NCBI RefSeq assembly: GCF_005519465.1
Contig: NZ_CP027858.1
Span: 5,084,001 to 5,148,000 of the forward strand
Direction: 5' to 3'
DNA: 64,000 bases
DNA from: Streptomyces clavuligerus
Lineage (GTDB): Bacteria > Actinomycetota > Actinomycetes > Streptomycetales > Streptomycetaceae
Position numbers and translations under genes: made by a program
Notes under the pieces: generated by a model
What the model was told of the DNA's origin: nothing
The model's input: only the letters and a program-made list of their open reading frames with translations
Database searches by the model: none
Shown: piece after piece, positions 53,951-62,710 of the stretch
How the letters are laid out: each line of letters starts with the position of its first letter
Numbering within the stretch: position 1 is the stretch's first letter

Positions 53951-54722
53951 CGGTGCTGCTCCCCTTCTCTCCGATGTGTGGAGCGAACCGGCAGACAAAC
54001 GCGTGACTCTCCTTGAAAATCCGCTCCGCATCGTGGTCCAACGTCGCGACGTGGTAGCTCTGTTCCAGCAGGATCTCCGTGACGTCCGTGGAGGAGACCC
54101 GGCCGAGGATGCGCGCGGAGTCGACGGGCGGCACCACATGGTCGACGGTGCTGTGCAGCAGCACCAGCGGCTGGGTGACCTGGGGCAGCTCGCCGTCGAC
54201 CACCCGCAGCAGATTCCGCAGCGCGTACGCGGCGTGCAGCGGCACCCGGTCGTAGGCGATCTCCCGCACCCCGGGCTTGGCGATGTCGCTGGAGATCCCG
54301 GGGATGCTCGGCACCAGATGGCGCGCCACCGGCAGCACCGCGGCGGACGCGCCGTGCACCTTGTTGGCGGGGTTGACCAGGACCAGACCCGCCACGGCAT
54401 CCCCGTGCCGGGCCGCGAGCCGCAGCGCGAGCGCGCCGCCCATGGACAGCCCGAAGACGAAGACCTGGGAGCAGCGCGCGGTCAGCTCGCTCAGCGCCCG
54501 GTCCACCTCCGCGTACCAGTCCTGCCAGCCGGTGATCTGCATGTCCTGCCAGCGGGTGCCGTGCCCGGGCAGCAGCGGCAGGGACACGGTGAGCCCCCGC
54601 TCCGCCAGGTACTCGGCCCATGGCCGCAGCGACTGCGGGGAGCCCGTGAATCCATGGCAGAGGAGGACGCCGACCTCTCCGCCCTCGTGGCGGTACGGCT
54701 CGGCTCCGGGAAGGACCGGCAC
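53943..54722 (-). CDS. Carboxylesterase / monoacylglycerol-lipase-like hydrolase
   Basis: 259 residues. LLCHGFTGSPQSLRPWAEYL, nucleophile in FVFGLSMGGALALRLA, acid in LHSTVDHVVPP and histidine in EQSYHVATLDHDAERIF, matching Est30-type carboxylesterases. The start is GTG 54722, with AGGAG seven bases upstream; the longer open frame upstream runs through repetitive triplets and is rejected. Adjacent to a divergent acyltransferase gene, so a role in lipid turnover is likely. Confidence 0.9.
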   Translation of the reverse strand: MPVLPGAEPYRHEGGEVGVLLCHGFTGSPQSLRPWAEYLAERGLTVSLPLLPGHGTRWQDMQITGWQDWYAEVDRALSELTARCSQVFVFGLSMGGALALRLAARHGDAVAGLVLVNPANKVHGASAAVLPVARHLVPSIPGISSDIAKPGVREIAYDRVPLHAAYALRNLLRVVDGELPQVTQPLVLLHSTVDHVVPPVDSARILGRVSSTDVTEILLEQSYHVATLDHDAERIFKESHAFVCRFAPHIGEKGSSTGG

Positions 54723-55041
54723 CAGGGTCTCCTGTTCTGTGACGACGACGGTGACGACGACGGTGTCGATGGCGACGACGGTGGCGATGGGGATGGGAAT
54801 GGGGACGGCGGTGGCGACAGCGGTTGTGGACGGGGCGCGCGGGACGGAACGCACGGAAGGGAGTGCGGAAGTGATCGCGGAGGGACGGGACGTACGGACG
54901 GACGCGGGAACCGTGACGGGAGAATCCACCTCACGGTACGCGACGGGACTGACACCGGCCAGGTCCAACCGGCCCTCCGACGAGGAGTTCCCCGGTCGGC
55001 TCGGGATAAGGTCTGTTCGACAGCAATAGGAGGCATTCGAG
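54723..55041. promoter_or_regulatory. Low-complexity divergent control region
   Basis: 54735-54835 is a run of imperfect GACGAC/GGTGAC/GGCGAT triplets on the plus strand, with no gene. TAAGGT at 55007-55012 is a -10 candidate for the acyltransferase, giving a leader of about 23 bases that contains its ribosome site. Confidence 0.45.
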
Positions 55042-55881
55042 TTGATCTACGGCGCAATGAAGCTCTCGATCGGGAGCGGCCTGAAGCTGGCCTTCAGGCC
55101 CTGGGTGGAGGGTCTGGAGAACATTCCCGCCTCCGGGCCGGCGATCCTCGCGAGCAACCACCTCTCGTTCTCCGACTCCTTCTTCCTGCCCGCCGTGCTC
55201 GACCGCAAGGTCACCTTCGTCGCGAAGGCCGAGTACTTCACCTCTCCCGGGGTCAAGGGCAGGCTCACCGCCGCCTTCTTCAAGGGCGTGGGACAGCTCC
55301 CGGTGGACCGCTCCGGCGGGCGCGGGGCGGCCGAGGCGGCGATCAAGGCCGGTATCGAGGTCGTGCAGGGCGGCGGGCTCTTCGGGATCTACCCCGAGGG
55401 CACCCGCTCCCCGGACGGACGGCTCTACCGGGGCAAGCCCGGCGGCCTCGGCCGGGTGGCGCTCGCCACCGGCGCTCCCGTGATCCCGATCGCCATGATC
55501 GACACGGAGAAGGTCCAGCCGCCCGGCAAGGTGGTGCCCAAGCTGCTGCGTCCGGGCATCCGCATCGGCAAGCCCCTGGACTTCAGCCGCTACCAGGGCA
55601 TGGAGGAGGACCGCTACATCCTCCGCTCGGTGACCGACGAGGTCATGTACGAGATCATGAAGCTCTCCGGCCAGGAGTACGTGGACATCTACGCCACGGT
55701 CGCCAAGCGGCAGATCGCCGAGGCGGAGAAGGCGGAGAAGGCGGCGGCCAAGGCCGCGGAGAAGGCCGCGAAGGACCGCTCCGGCGAGGCACCGGCCAAG
55801 GCGCCGGACGGGGCCGTGGAACCGGGGACCCCGGGAGCCGGGTCCTCAGGTCCGGGGGCACAGGACCGCCCGGCCGCCTAG
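55042..55881 (+). CDS. 1-acylglycerol-3-phosphate acyltransferase (PlsC family)
   Basis: 279 residues. Acyltransferase motif NHLSFSDSFF (HxxxxD-like, spacing His-Asp intact), GQLPVDRSGG, and YPEGTRSPDGRLYRGKPG. Makes phosphatidic acid or acylates a related lipid at the membrane. TTG start at 55042 with AGGAGG (55028-55033) eight bases upstream. The C-terminus has a Lys/Ala/Glu helix and a disordered tail. Confidence 0.92.
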   Translation: MIYGAMKLSIGSGLKLAFRPWVEGLENIPASGPAILASNHLSFSDSFFLPAVLDRKVTFVAKAEYFTSPGVKGRLTAAFFKGVGQLPVDRSGGRGAAEAAIKAGIEVVQGGGLFGIYPEGTRSPDGRLYRGKPGGLGRVALATGAPVIPIAMIDTEKVQPPGKVVPKLLRPGIRIGKPLDFSRYQGMEEDRYILRSVTDEVMYEIMKLSGQEYVDIYATVAKRQIAEAEKAEKAAAKAAEKAAKDRSGEAPAKAPDGAVEPGTPGAGSSGPGAQDRPAA

Positions 55882-55983
55882 CGCGCGCCCGGCCGCCCCG
55901 CGCCGCACCCGCAGGGGAGCCGCGGCACACGCGCGGAGCGCCGGGGGGGGCACGGGGGAAGCGCACACACACGGGGGGAACGG

Positions 55984-57222
55984 GTGGGGAGAACGGCCGG
56001 GCGCGAGCGGGTCGTACGGATGTCGGTCGAGCTGCCGCTGTGGCGCGCGCTCGCCGGTTACCGCGTCCTGACGATGGCCTACGCGGTACTGATCTTCGTC
56101 TACAACATGGAGCGGTACGAGCGCCCCTGGGTCGCGGGCTGCTATCTGGCGGTGCTCGCCGTGTGGACGCTGGCCACCCTGCCCCGGGTGCTGGGCGCGG
56201 CGGCCCGCTGCACCAAGCGCTTCCTCGGCGCGGATCTGACGGTCGCGCTCGCCGGGATCATGCTCACCCTGGTCGCCGACGCGGACGCGCAGCGGATCGA
56301 CAGCCCCACCCTGCCGTCGATCTGGACCGCGGGCGCGGTGCTGGCCTTCGCGCTGCGCGGCGGCTGGCGCTGGGCGGCGTTCGCGTCCTCGCTGGTCGCC
56401 GCCGCCAACCTGGTCCAGCGCGGCGAGCCCAGCGGGGACACCATCCACAATGTGCTGCTGGTCTGGATCGCCTCGATCGCCATCGGCTATGTCGTGGAGG
56501 TGGCCCGCGCCTCCGAGCGCACCCTCGCCCGCGCCCTGGAGATCGAGGCCGCGACCCGGGAACGGGAGCGGCTGGCCCGCGACATCCACGACAGCGTCCT
56601 CCAGGTGCTGGCGATGGTGCAGCGGCGCGGTACCGCGCTGGGCGGTGAGGCGGCCGAGCTGGGCCGGATGGCGGGCGAACAGGAGATCGCCCTGCGCGCC
56701 CTGGTCTCCAGCGGTCCGGTGCCCGCGTCCGCCGGGGCCTCCCGGGCGGACGGCTCCCCCGAGCCGGGGTCCGGGCCGGAGGAGGACGGGGCGGACCAGG
56801 GGCCGTGCGATCTCCGTCCGCTGCTCGCACGGTACGCGGGACCCCGGGTGACCCTCTCCGGGCCGGGCGCCCCGGTGCCGCTGCCCCCGGCCGCCGCCCG
56901 GGAGCTGGCCGCCGCCGTCGGCGCCGCCCTGGACAACGTCGAACGGCACGCGGGCCCCGGGGCCCGCGCCTGGATACTCGTCGAGGACTGGACGGACGAC
57001 GTGATCGTGACCGTCCGCGACGACGGGCCCGGCATCCCTGAGGGCCGCCTCGCGCAGGCGGAGGGGGAGGGGCGGCTCGGTGTCGCCCTCTCGATCCGGG
57101 GCAGGCTGCGGGAGCTGGGCGGCACCGCCGAGCTGGTCTCCGTCCCGGGGCAGGGCACCGAGGTCGAGCTGCGGGTGCCGAGGTCCGCACCGGAGCCACC
57201 GGGCCGGGCCCCGAGGGCCTGA
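55984..57222 (+). CDS. macS: Sensor histidine kinase MacS
   Basis: 412 residues. Five to six membrane helices in the first 175 residues, then the HisKA_3-type motif RLARDIHDSVLQVLAMV with His202, and a HATPase domain with AALDNVERHAG (N box) and DDGPGIPEG. GTG 55984 start; ATG 56020 is in frame. By place and sequence it matches the MacRS pair of S. coelicolor (SCO2121/SCO2120 from memory), which controls morphogenic membrane protein genes. Confidence 0.9.
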   Translation: MGRTAGRERVVRMSVELPLWRALAGYRVLTMAYAVLIFVYNMERYERPWVAGCYLAVLAVWTLATLPRVLGAAARCTKRFLGADLTVALAGIMLTLVADADAQRIDSPTLPSIWTAGAVLAFALRGGWRWAAFASSLVAAANLVQRGEPSGDTIHNVLLVWIASIAIGYVVEVARASERTLARALEIEAATRERERLARDIHDSVLQVLAMVQRRGTALGGEAAELGRMAGEQEIALRALVSSGPVPASAGASRADGSPEPGSGPEEDGADQGPCDLRPLLARYAGPRVTLSGPGAPVPLPPAAARELAAAVGAALDNVERHAGPGARAWILVEDWTDDVIVTVRDDGPGIPEGRLAQAEGEGRLGVALSIRGRLRELGGTAELVSVPGQGTEVELRVPRSAPEPPGRAPRA

Positions 57223-57341
57223 GCCCGGGGTGCCGCCGGGCGGCGGGGACGGAGCCCCGGAGACCCAGCGCCCCGGAGAAGCAGAGATTCCAGAGACGCA
57301 GAGAACGAGCCGAGGGACCGGCGGGGGAAGGCGGAGAGCGC

Positions 57342-58046
57342 GTGACGGACGGACAGAAGGACCCGGCGCCGGTGAAGGTCATGGTCGTGGACGACCATCC
57401 GATGTGGCGGGACGCGGTCGCCCGCGATCTGGCCGAGGCGGGCTTCGACGTGGTGGCCACCGCGGGCGACGGCGCGCAGGCGGTCCGCCGCGCCCAGGCC
57501 GCCGCGCCCGATGTGCTCGTCCTCGACCTCAACCTCCCCGAACTGCCGGGCGCCCGGGTCTGCAAGGAACTGATCGGCTCGCTGCCGGGGCTGCGGGTGC
57601 TGGTGCTCTCCGCGAGCGGCGAGCACGCCGATGTGCTGGAGGCGGTGAAGTCGGGCGCGACCGGCTATCTCCTCAAGTCGGCGAGTACGGAGGAGCTGAT
57701 CGACGCGGTCCGGCGGACGGCCGACGGCGACGCGGTCTTCACGCCCGGCCTCGCCGGACTCGTCCTCGGCGAGTACCGCAGGCTCGCCGGTGAGCCCGCG
57801 CCCACCCCCGGCGGACCCGAACCCAAGGCGCCCCGGCTCACCGACCGGGAGACCGAGGTGCTGCGGCTGGTGGCCAAGGGCCTCTCGTACAAGCAGATCG
57901 CCGAACGGCTCGTGATCTCCCACCGGACCGTGCAGAACCATGTCCAGAACACCCTGGGGAAGCTGCAACTGCACAACCGGGTGGAACTGGTGCGCTACGC
58001 CATCGAGCGCGGTCTCGACGACCTCTCCGACTCCACCGGGGACTGA
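57342..58046 (+). CDS. macR: LuxR-family response regulator MacR
   Basis: 234 residues. Receiver with VMVVDDHPMW, phospho-acceptor Asp62 in LVLDLNLPE and Lys in YLLKSAS, linker, and LuxR-type HTH (LTDRETEVLRLVAKGLSYKQIAERL, ISHRTVQNHVQNTLGKLQL). GTG start after GGAGAG. The 119-base gap after macS has no gene. Confidence 0.9.
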   Translation: MTDGQKDPAPVKVMVVDDHPMWRDAVARDLAEAGFDVVATAGDGAQAVRRAQAAAPDVLVLDLNLPELPGARVCKELIGSLPGLRVLVLSASGEHADVLEAVKSGATGYLLKSASTEELIDAVRRTADGDAVFTPGLAGLVLGEYRRLAGEPAPTPGGPEPKAPRLTDRETEVLRLVAKGLSYKQIAERLVISHRTVQNHVQNTLGKLQLHNRVELVRYAIERGLDDLSDSTGD

Positions 58047-58230
58047 CCCGCCGGGCCTGTGCGCCCCCCCCCGCACACTCCCGGCCGGGCTCGCCCGCGC
58101 GGGTGAAACCGGGTGCGCCCGGTTCACCGCCGTACGAGCGCTCGGGCCCGGAGCGGAGCGGGTTGCACGACCCCCATTCGTACAAACCCCTTGGTAACGG
58201 ACAGAAATAGCCCTTCCCGGCCATCTCGGA

Positions 58231-58253
58231 GTGACGTGGATCACCATTAGCGT
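58231..58253 (+). promoter_or_regulatory. pfkA promoter -10 with Crp-like dyad
   Basis: TAGCGT at 58248-58253 is a -10 candidate. GTGACGTGGATCAC at 58231-58244 is a GTGA-N6-TCAC dyad lying in the spacer; it resembles but does not fully match the Streptomyces Crp consensus as I recall it. Confidence 0.35.
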
Positions 58254-58292
58254 GACGGTGTCCAGGAACTCACCAGGCGAAGGGAAGGATCC

Positions 58293-59321
58293 ATGCGCGT
58301 CGGAGTACTGACCGGGGGCGGCGACTGCCCCGGCCTCAACGCCGTCATCCGGGGTGCCGTCCGCAAGGGCGTCCAGGAGTACGGGTACGAGTTCATCGGC
58401 TACCGCGACGGCTGGCGCGGCCCGCTGGAGGGCGACACCCTCCCGCTGGCCATCCCCAACGTCCGGGGCATCCTGCCCCGCGGCGGCACCATCCTCGGCT
58501 CCTCCCGGACCAACCCCCTCAAGAGCCGGGACGGCGTCCGCCGGATCAAGGACAACCTGGCCAAGGCCGAGGTCGACGCGTTGATCGTGATCGGCGGCGA
58601 GGACACCCTCGGGGTCGCCGCCGAACTCCACGGCTCCTACGGGGTCAACTGCGTCGGCGTCCCGAAGACCATCGACAACGACCTCTCCGCGACCGACTAC
58701 ACCTTCGGCTTCGACACCGCCGTCTCCATCGCCACCGAGGCCATCGACCGTCTCCACACCACCGCCGAGTCGCACATGCGCGTCCTGGTGGTGGAGGTCA
58801 TGGGCCGGCACGCGGGCTGGATCGCGCTCCACTCCGGGCTCGCGGGCGGCGCGAACGTCATCCTCATCCCTGAGCAGCGCTTCGACATCGACCAGGTGTG
58901 CTCCTGGGTGACCTCGCGGTTCCAGGCCAGCTACGCCCCGATCGTGGTGATCGCCGAGGGCGCGATGCCGAAGGACGGCGAGGCGGTGCTCAAGGACGGG
59001 ACGAAGGACTCCTTCGGCCATGTCCGGCTCTCCGGCGTCGGCGAGTGGCTGGCCAAGGAGATCGAGGCACGCACCGGGAAGGAGGCCCGTACGACCGTCC
59101 TCGGCCATGTGCAGCGCGGCGGCACGCCGACCGCGTTCGACCGCTGGCTCGCCACCCGCTTCGGGCTGCACGCCATCGACGCGGTGCGGGAGGGCGACTT
59201 CGGCGCGATGGTCTCGCTCAGAGGGACCGATGTGGTCCGGGTACCGATCGCCGAGGCCACCGCCCGGCTGAAGACCGTCGACCCCGGGCTCTACCGTGAG
59301 GTCGGCGTCTTCTTCGGCTGA
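58293..59321 (+). CDS. pfkA: 6-phosphofructokinase
   Basis: 342 residues, group III PFK. LTGGGDCPGLNAVIRG, GSSRTNP, IGGEDTLGVA, PKTIDNDL (catalytic Asp), VEVMGRHAGWIA and GHVQRGGTPTAFDRW. Converts fructose 6-phosphate to fructose 1,6-bisphosphate. Residue 104 is Asp and residue 125 is Lys, the pair usually seen in PPi-dependent enzymes, although the S. coelicolor enzyme is reported, as I recall, to use ATP. GGAAGG precedes ATG 58293. Confidence 0.94.
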   Translation: MRVGVLTGGGDCPGLNAVIRGAVRKGVQEYGYEFIGYRDGWRGPLEGDTLPLAIPNVRGILPRGGTILGSSRTNPLKSRDGVRRIKDNLAKAEVDALIVIGGEDTLGVAAELHGSYGVNCVGVPKTIDNDLSATDYTFGFDTAVSIATEAIDRLHTTAESHMRVLVVEVMGRHAGWIALHSGLAGGANVILIPEQRFDIDQVCSWVTSRFQASYAPIVVIAEGAMPKDGEAVLKDGTKDSFGHVRLSGVGEWLAKEIEARTGKEARTTVLGHVQRGGTPTAFDRWLATRFGLHAIDAVREGDFGAMVSLRGTDVVRVPIAEATARLKTVDPGLYREVGVFFG

Positions 59322-59334
59322 GACACCCGCCGCC

Positions 59335-60190
59335 CACGGGCCTCCCGGCCGAGGCCCCGACGGACCTCTGGCCTCCGGGCCCTGGCTTCGGGTCTCCAGG
59401 TCTCCAGGCCACCGGTGCCCGGGCCTTCGGGACTTTCGGCCTCGGGCTTTTGTTCACCGGGCCTTCGGTCTCCGGGTCTCTGGGCCACCGGCCTCTGACC
59501 TTCGGGTACCCGGCTTTCGGCCACCGGCCTTCGGGTTCCCGGTCCCCGGGCCTTCAAGGTTCCGGCCACCGGTCCCCGAGCCTCTGGCCTCCGGGTACCC
59601 GGCTTCCGGTCATCGGGCCTCCGGCCTCTGGCTTCCGGTCTCCGGGCCTTTCGGCTTCCCGGCCTCGGGCTTTTGTTCACCGGGCCTTCGGTCTCCGGGG
59701 CTCTGAGCCACCGGCCTCTGACCTTCGGGTGTGCCCGGCTTTCGTCGGCCACCTGTCTCCGAGCCTCTGGCTTCCGGCCCTTCGGCCTCTGGGCCACCGG
59801 CCACCGGGTCTCTGGCGTTCGGGTGCCCGGTCCCTGGTCATCGGGCTTCCGGCCTCCGGGTGTCCGGCTTCCGGTCTCCGAGCCTCTGGCTCCCGGGCCC
59901 TCGGTCTCCGGGCCTCCGGATCATCGGCCGCTGGCCTCCGAGCTTTCGGCTTCCGGGTCTCCGGGCCACCGGCCCCGGCCACCGGTCTCCGGGTTTCCGG
60001 TGCCCGGGCCTTCGGGACTTTCGGCCTCCGGCTCCCCGGCCCCCCGGCCTCCGGGTCTCCCGGTCATCGGGCCTCTGGACTTGGCCTCTGGCCTCCGGTC
60101 TCGGGGCCACCGGACACAGGGCCCCGAGCACCGAGCACCGAGCATTCGGGTCTCCCAGACCCCCGGTGGCCTCCGATCGCGCCGTGATCG
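59335..60190. repeat. Degenerate minisatellite-like region
   Basis: About 850 bp of short variants of GGCCTTCGGGTCTCCGGGCC and CCACCGGCCTCTG, with an irregular period of roughly 15-25 bp. One long sub-repeat is nearly duplicated: 59440-59525 and 59663-59755 (offset 223, both containing GGGCTTTTGTTCACCGGGCC). All six frames stay largely open but read as low-complexity RRPEARG-type strings. I treat it as non-coding. The rest to 60431 is plain G+C-rich spacer with no gene. Confidence 0.8.
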
Positions 60191-60431
60191 TCCCCTGACC
60201 GGCCGACGGCCGGCCCCGACCGGCCTCAGCTCCGGCCGGAGCGCCCCGCGGCAGGTGGCGACCTGCCGCGCCCCCCCCGCGATCCCGCGGTGATCCCACC
60301 GCGCCGCGCCGCGCCGTCCCGCGGCACACGGTCCGACCGGCCGGTCGAACGCCGCCCCCGCCCCGCAGAGCGAGGGCCCGCCCGACCGGCCGCGCCACGC
60401 GCGCCGCCGCGTCGCCCCGTACCGGCGCTCC

Positions 60432-62378
60432 TCAGACCCGGGGCAGTACCGACCCGGACAGCAGCCCCGCGACCAGCCGGGGACCGTCCAGGGTGAGCAC
60501 CGACTCCGGGTGGAACTGCACCGAGGCGACATGCGCCGCCCGCAGCGCGTGGACCTCGCCCAGGGCCGGATCGCGGGCCACCTCCACCCCGCGCCCCGCG
60601 AGCCGCCGCGCCGCCGCGTCGTCGCAGCGCGCCGTGAAGCTGTTGTAGAAGCCCACCGTCTCCGCCCGGCCGAACAGCTCGATCCGCTCCTGCGCCCCCT
60701 GGTGGGGCACCCGCTTGCGGACCAGCGGCAGCCCCAGTTCGGCCGCGATCAGCTCATGGCCGAGACAGACCCCCAGCACCCCGTGCCGATGGCCGCGCAG
60801 CAGCTCGGCCGTGAGCCCCCGCAGCAGCCGCATCTTCGGATCTCCCGCCTCGCAGGGGTCGCCGGGGCCGGGCCCCAGCACCACCGGACCGGGGTGCTCC
60901 AGCGCCGCCTCCCGCAGCCCCGGCTCGTCGTACCGGCGGACACTCACTTCGAGCCCCGTCGAGCGCAGCAGATGCGCCAGCATCGCGGTGAAGGTGTCCT
61001 CCGCGTCGATCATCAGCGCCCGGGCGTGCGGCGGCGCCGCGAGCGGCTCCCGCAGCCGCAGCCAGAACGGAGCCAGCGAGGCCCTGCGCCCCTCCAGCGC
61101 GGCCCGCACCCGGGGGTCGTCCGCGAGCCGCACCGGCTCGGCCCGCCGCGCCGGGCGTCCGGGGACCACGCCCAGGGCCGCCAGCACGGCCGCCGCCTTG
61201 GCGTGGGTCTCGGCGACCTCGCCCGCCGGGTCGGAGTGCCGGACGAGCGTCGCCCCCACCGGCACCCGTACCCCGCCGGAGGGGTCGATGTCGGCGGTAC
61301 GGATCAGAATCGGCGAGTCCAGCCGCTGCCCGCCGTCCGCGTCCCGCTCGATCAGCGCCAGCGCGCCCGCGTAGTAGCCGCGTCCGCCCGTCTCGTGGCG
61401 CTCGATGACCCGGCAGGCGTTCTGCACCGGCGAGCCGGTGACGGTGGCCGCGAACATCGTCTCCCGCAGCACCTCCCGGACATCGAGCGAGGTACGGCCG
61501 CGCAGCTCGTACTCGGTGTGCGCGAGGTGGGCCATCTCCTTGAGCCGGGGCCCGACCACGACCCCGCCCCGGTCGCCGACCGTGCACATCATCTTCAGTT
61601 CCTCGTCCACCACCATCGACAGCTCGTCCCGCTCCTTGGGGTCGTCGAGGAAGCGCAGCAGCGACTCGGCGTCCGGGCCGCCGGGCGGATAGCGGAAGGT
61701 GCCGCTGATCGGGTTCATCACCACCGTGCCGCCGCTCATCCGCACATGCACCTCGGGGCTCGCGCCCACCAGCGTGCGCTCGCCCGTGTGCACCACGAAG
61801 GTCCAGTACGCCCCCCGTTCCCCCGCGAGCAGCCGCCGGAACAGGGCCAGCGCGTCCGCCCGTCCGAAGCCGTCGATCCGGCCGGTGAAGGTGCGGCGGA
61901 TGACGAAGTTGGCCCCCTCGCCCCGGCCGATCTCCTCCGTGATCACCCGTCGGACGATCTCCGCGTACTCCTCGTCGGGCACGTCGAAGGCGCCGTCCGC
62001 CACCCGCACCGGGTGTGCGGGCAGGGCGTCGAGCACATCGGCGAGCGGCAGCGCGGCGGACTCCTCGGCGAGCAGCGCGCTCAGCGGGGTCCCGTCGTCG
62101 CGGACCTGGAAGCCCCGCTCCCGGATCTGCCGGAACGGGACGAGGGCGAGCACGGGGGTGTCGCGGACGGGCAGCCCGGCGAGGGTCCCGTAGGTGTGGA
62201 CCGGCCCGGTCAGCAGGTCGACGGTGTCGGCGGCGCCCGGGGCGCGGCCCGGGGTGCGGCGGTGCAGCAGGGCGAAGGGGCGGTCGTCCGCGAGCAGCCG
62301 CGCGACGGCGGCAGCCGCGTCGGGGGCGGCGCCTTCGGAGGCGGTGGTCGTGGCGGCGGTGGTGCCTGGGTCGGACAT
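60432..62378 (-). CDS. Anthranilate synthase, fused TrpE-TrpG
   Basis: 648 residues. Residues 1-430: chorismate-binding component (GEGANFVIRRTF, NPISGTFRYPPGG, DEELKMMCTVGDRGG, MFAATVTGSPVQNACRVIE). Residues 445-648: glutamine amidotransferase (GPGPGDPCE, catalytic Cys in GVCLGHELIAAELG, His-Glu in QFHPESVLT). Makes anthranilate, the first step of Trp synthesis, in one chain. ATG 62378 with GAAGGA upstream. It is preceded by a Trp-codon leader peptide and an attenuator, so it is regulated by tryptophan. Confidence 0.94.
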   Translation of the reverse strand: MSDPGTTAATTTASEGAAPDAAAAVARLLADDRPFALLHRRTPGRAPGAADTVDLLTGPVHTYGTLAGLPVRDTPVLALVPFRQIRERGFQVRDDGTPLSALLAEESAALPLADVLDALPAHPVRVADGAFDVPDEEYAEIVRRVITEEIGRGEGANFVIRRTFTGRIDGFGRADALALFRRLLAGERGAYWTFVVHTGERTLVGASPEVHVRMSGGTVVMNPISGTFRYPPGGPDAESLLRFLDDPKERDELSMVVDEELKMMCTVGDRGGVVVGPRLKEMAHLAHTEYELRGRTSLDVREVLRETMFAATVTGSPVQNACRVIERHETGGRGYYAGALALIERDADGGQRLDSPILIRTADIDPSGGVRVPVGATLVRHSDPAGEVAETHAKAAAVLAALGVVPGRPARRAEPVRLADDPRVRAALEGRRASLAPFWLRLREPLAAPPHARALMIDAEDTFTAMLAHLLRSTGLEVSVRRYDEPGLREAALEHPGPVVLGPGPGDPCEAGDPKMRLLRGLTAELLRGHRHGVLGVCLGHELIAAELGLPLVRKRVPHQGAQERIELFGRAETVGFYNSFTARCDDAAARRLAGRGVEVARDPALGEVHALRAAHVASVQFHPESVLTLDGPRLVAGLLSGSVLPRV

Positions 62379-62449
62379 CCGGTGGGTTCCTTCCGGTCGT
62401 TCCGGTGACGGGGAGCGAAGAAGCCCCGAGGGGAACGGCCGGGTGTCCC

Positions 62450-62485
62450 GGGAAAACACTGAAGGCCGCCCCCTGGGCGGCCTTC
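62450..62485 (-). terminator. trp attenuator terminator
   Basis: On the minus strand: 11-bp perfect stem (62485-62475 and 62471-62461), three-base loop, then AGTGTTTTCCC, a T-rich tail unusual in this window. It lies between the leader peptide and trpEG. The 5' arm (GGCCGCC part) can instead pair with GGCGGCC at 62520-62514 inside the leader ORF, which gives the antiterminator. Confidence 0.85.
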
Positions 62486-62507
62486 GCGAGTCGTGTGCGC
62501 GTTCGGA

Positions 62508-62579
62508 TCAGCGGGCCGCCGGATGTGCGGTCCACCACCAGTCCTGGTTCAGCTGCTGCTGACTCCCGAGCGCGAACAT
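62508..62579 (-). CDS. trpL: trp leader peptide (three consecutive Trp codons)
   Basis: 23 residues, MFALGSQQQLNQDWWWTAHP and then AAR; Trp codons 14-16 are at 62540-62532. Stalling there leaves GGCGGCC (62520-62514) free to form the antiterminator; finishing at the stop (62510-62508) covers it and lets the terminator fold. TAGGGT (complement of 62587-62592) is seven bases before the ATG, so the transcript probably starts at the A of the start codon. Confidence 0.9.
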   Translation of the reverse strand: MFALGSQQQLNQDWWWTAHPAAR

Positions 62580-62710
62580 GCGGCGAACCCTACCGCAGCG
62601 GCCGACTCCGCCACGCCGTCACGCTGCGGGAACGCGGGATCACGGGGTGGCGTGTCTCACGTGGTGGGCGGCTCACGGGGCACCCGCCGTGACCCCGTAC
62701 TGTTGACGGT
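62580..62710. promoter_or_regulatory. Divergent trpL-trpEG / aroH promoter region
   Basis: 131 bases. Minus-strand -10 TAGGGT (complement of 62587-62592) serves trpL; plus-strand -10 TACTGT (62698-62703) serves the DAHP synthase. Both sit seven bases from their start codons. No strong -35 is visible for either. Confidence 0.6.

Noticed and set aside
54723..54968. An 82-residue N-terminal extension of the carboxylesterase.
   Set aside because: It is Thr/Val/Pro low-complexity sequence from triplet-like DNA, and AGGAG plus GTG 54722 gives the expected protein start.
59335..60190. A collagen-like or Arg/Pro-repeat protein encoded on the minus strand.
   Set aside because: No ribosome site or stable start, and several frames are equally open, as expected from repetitive DNA.
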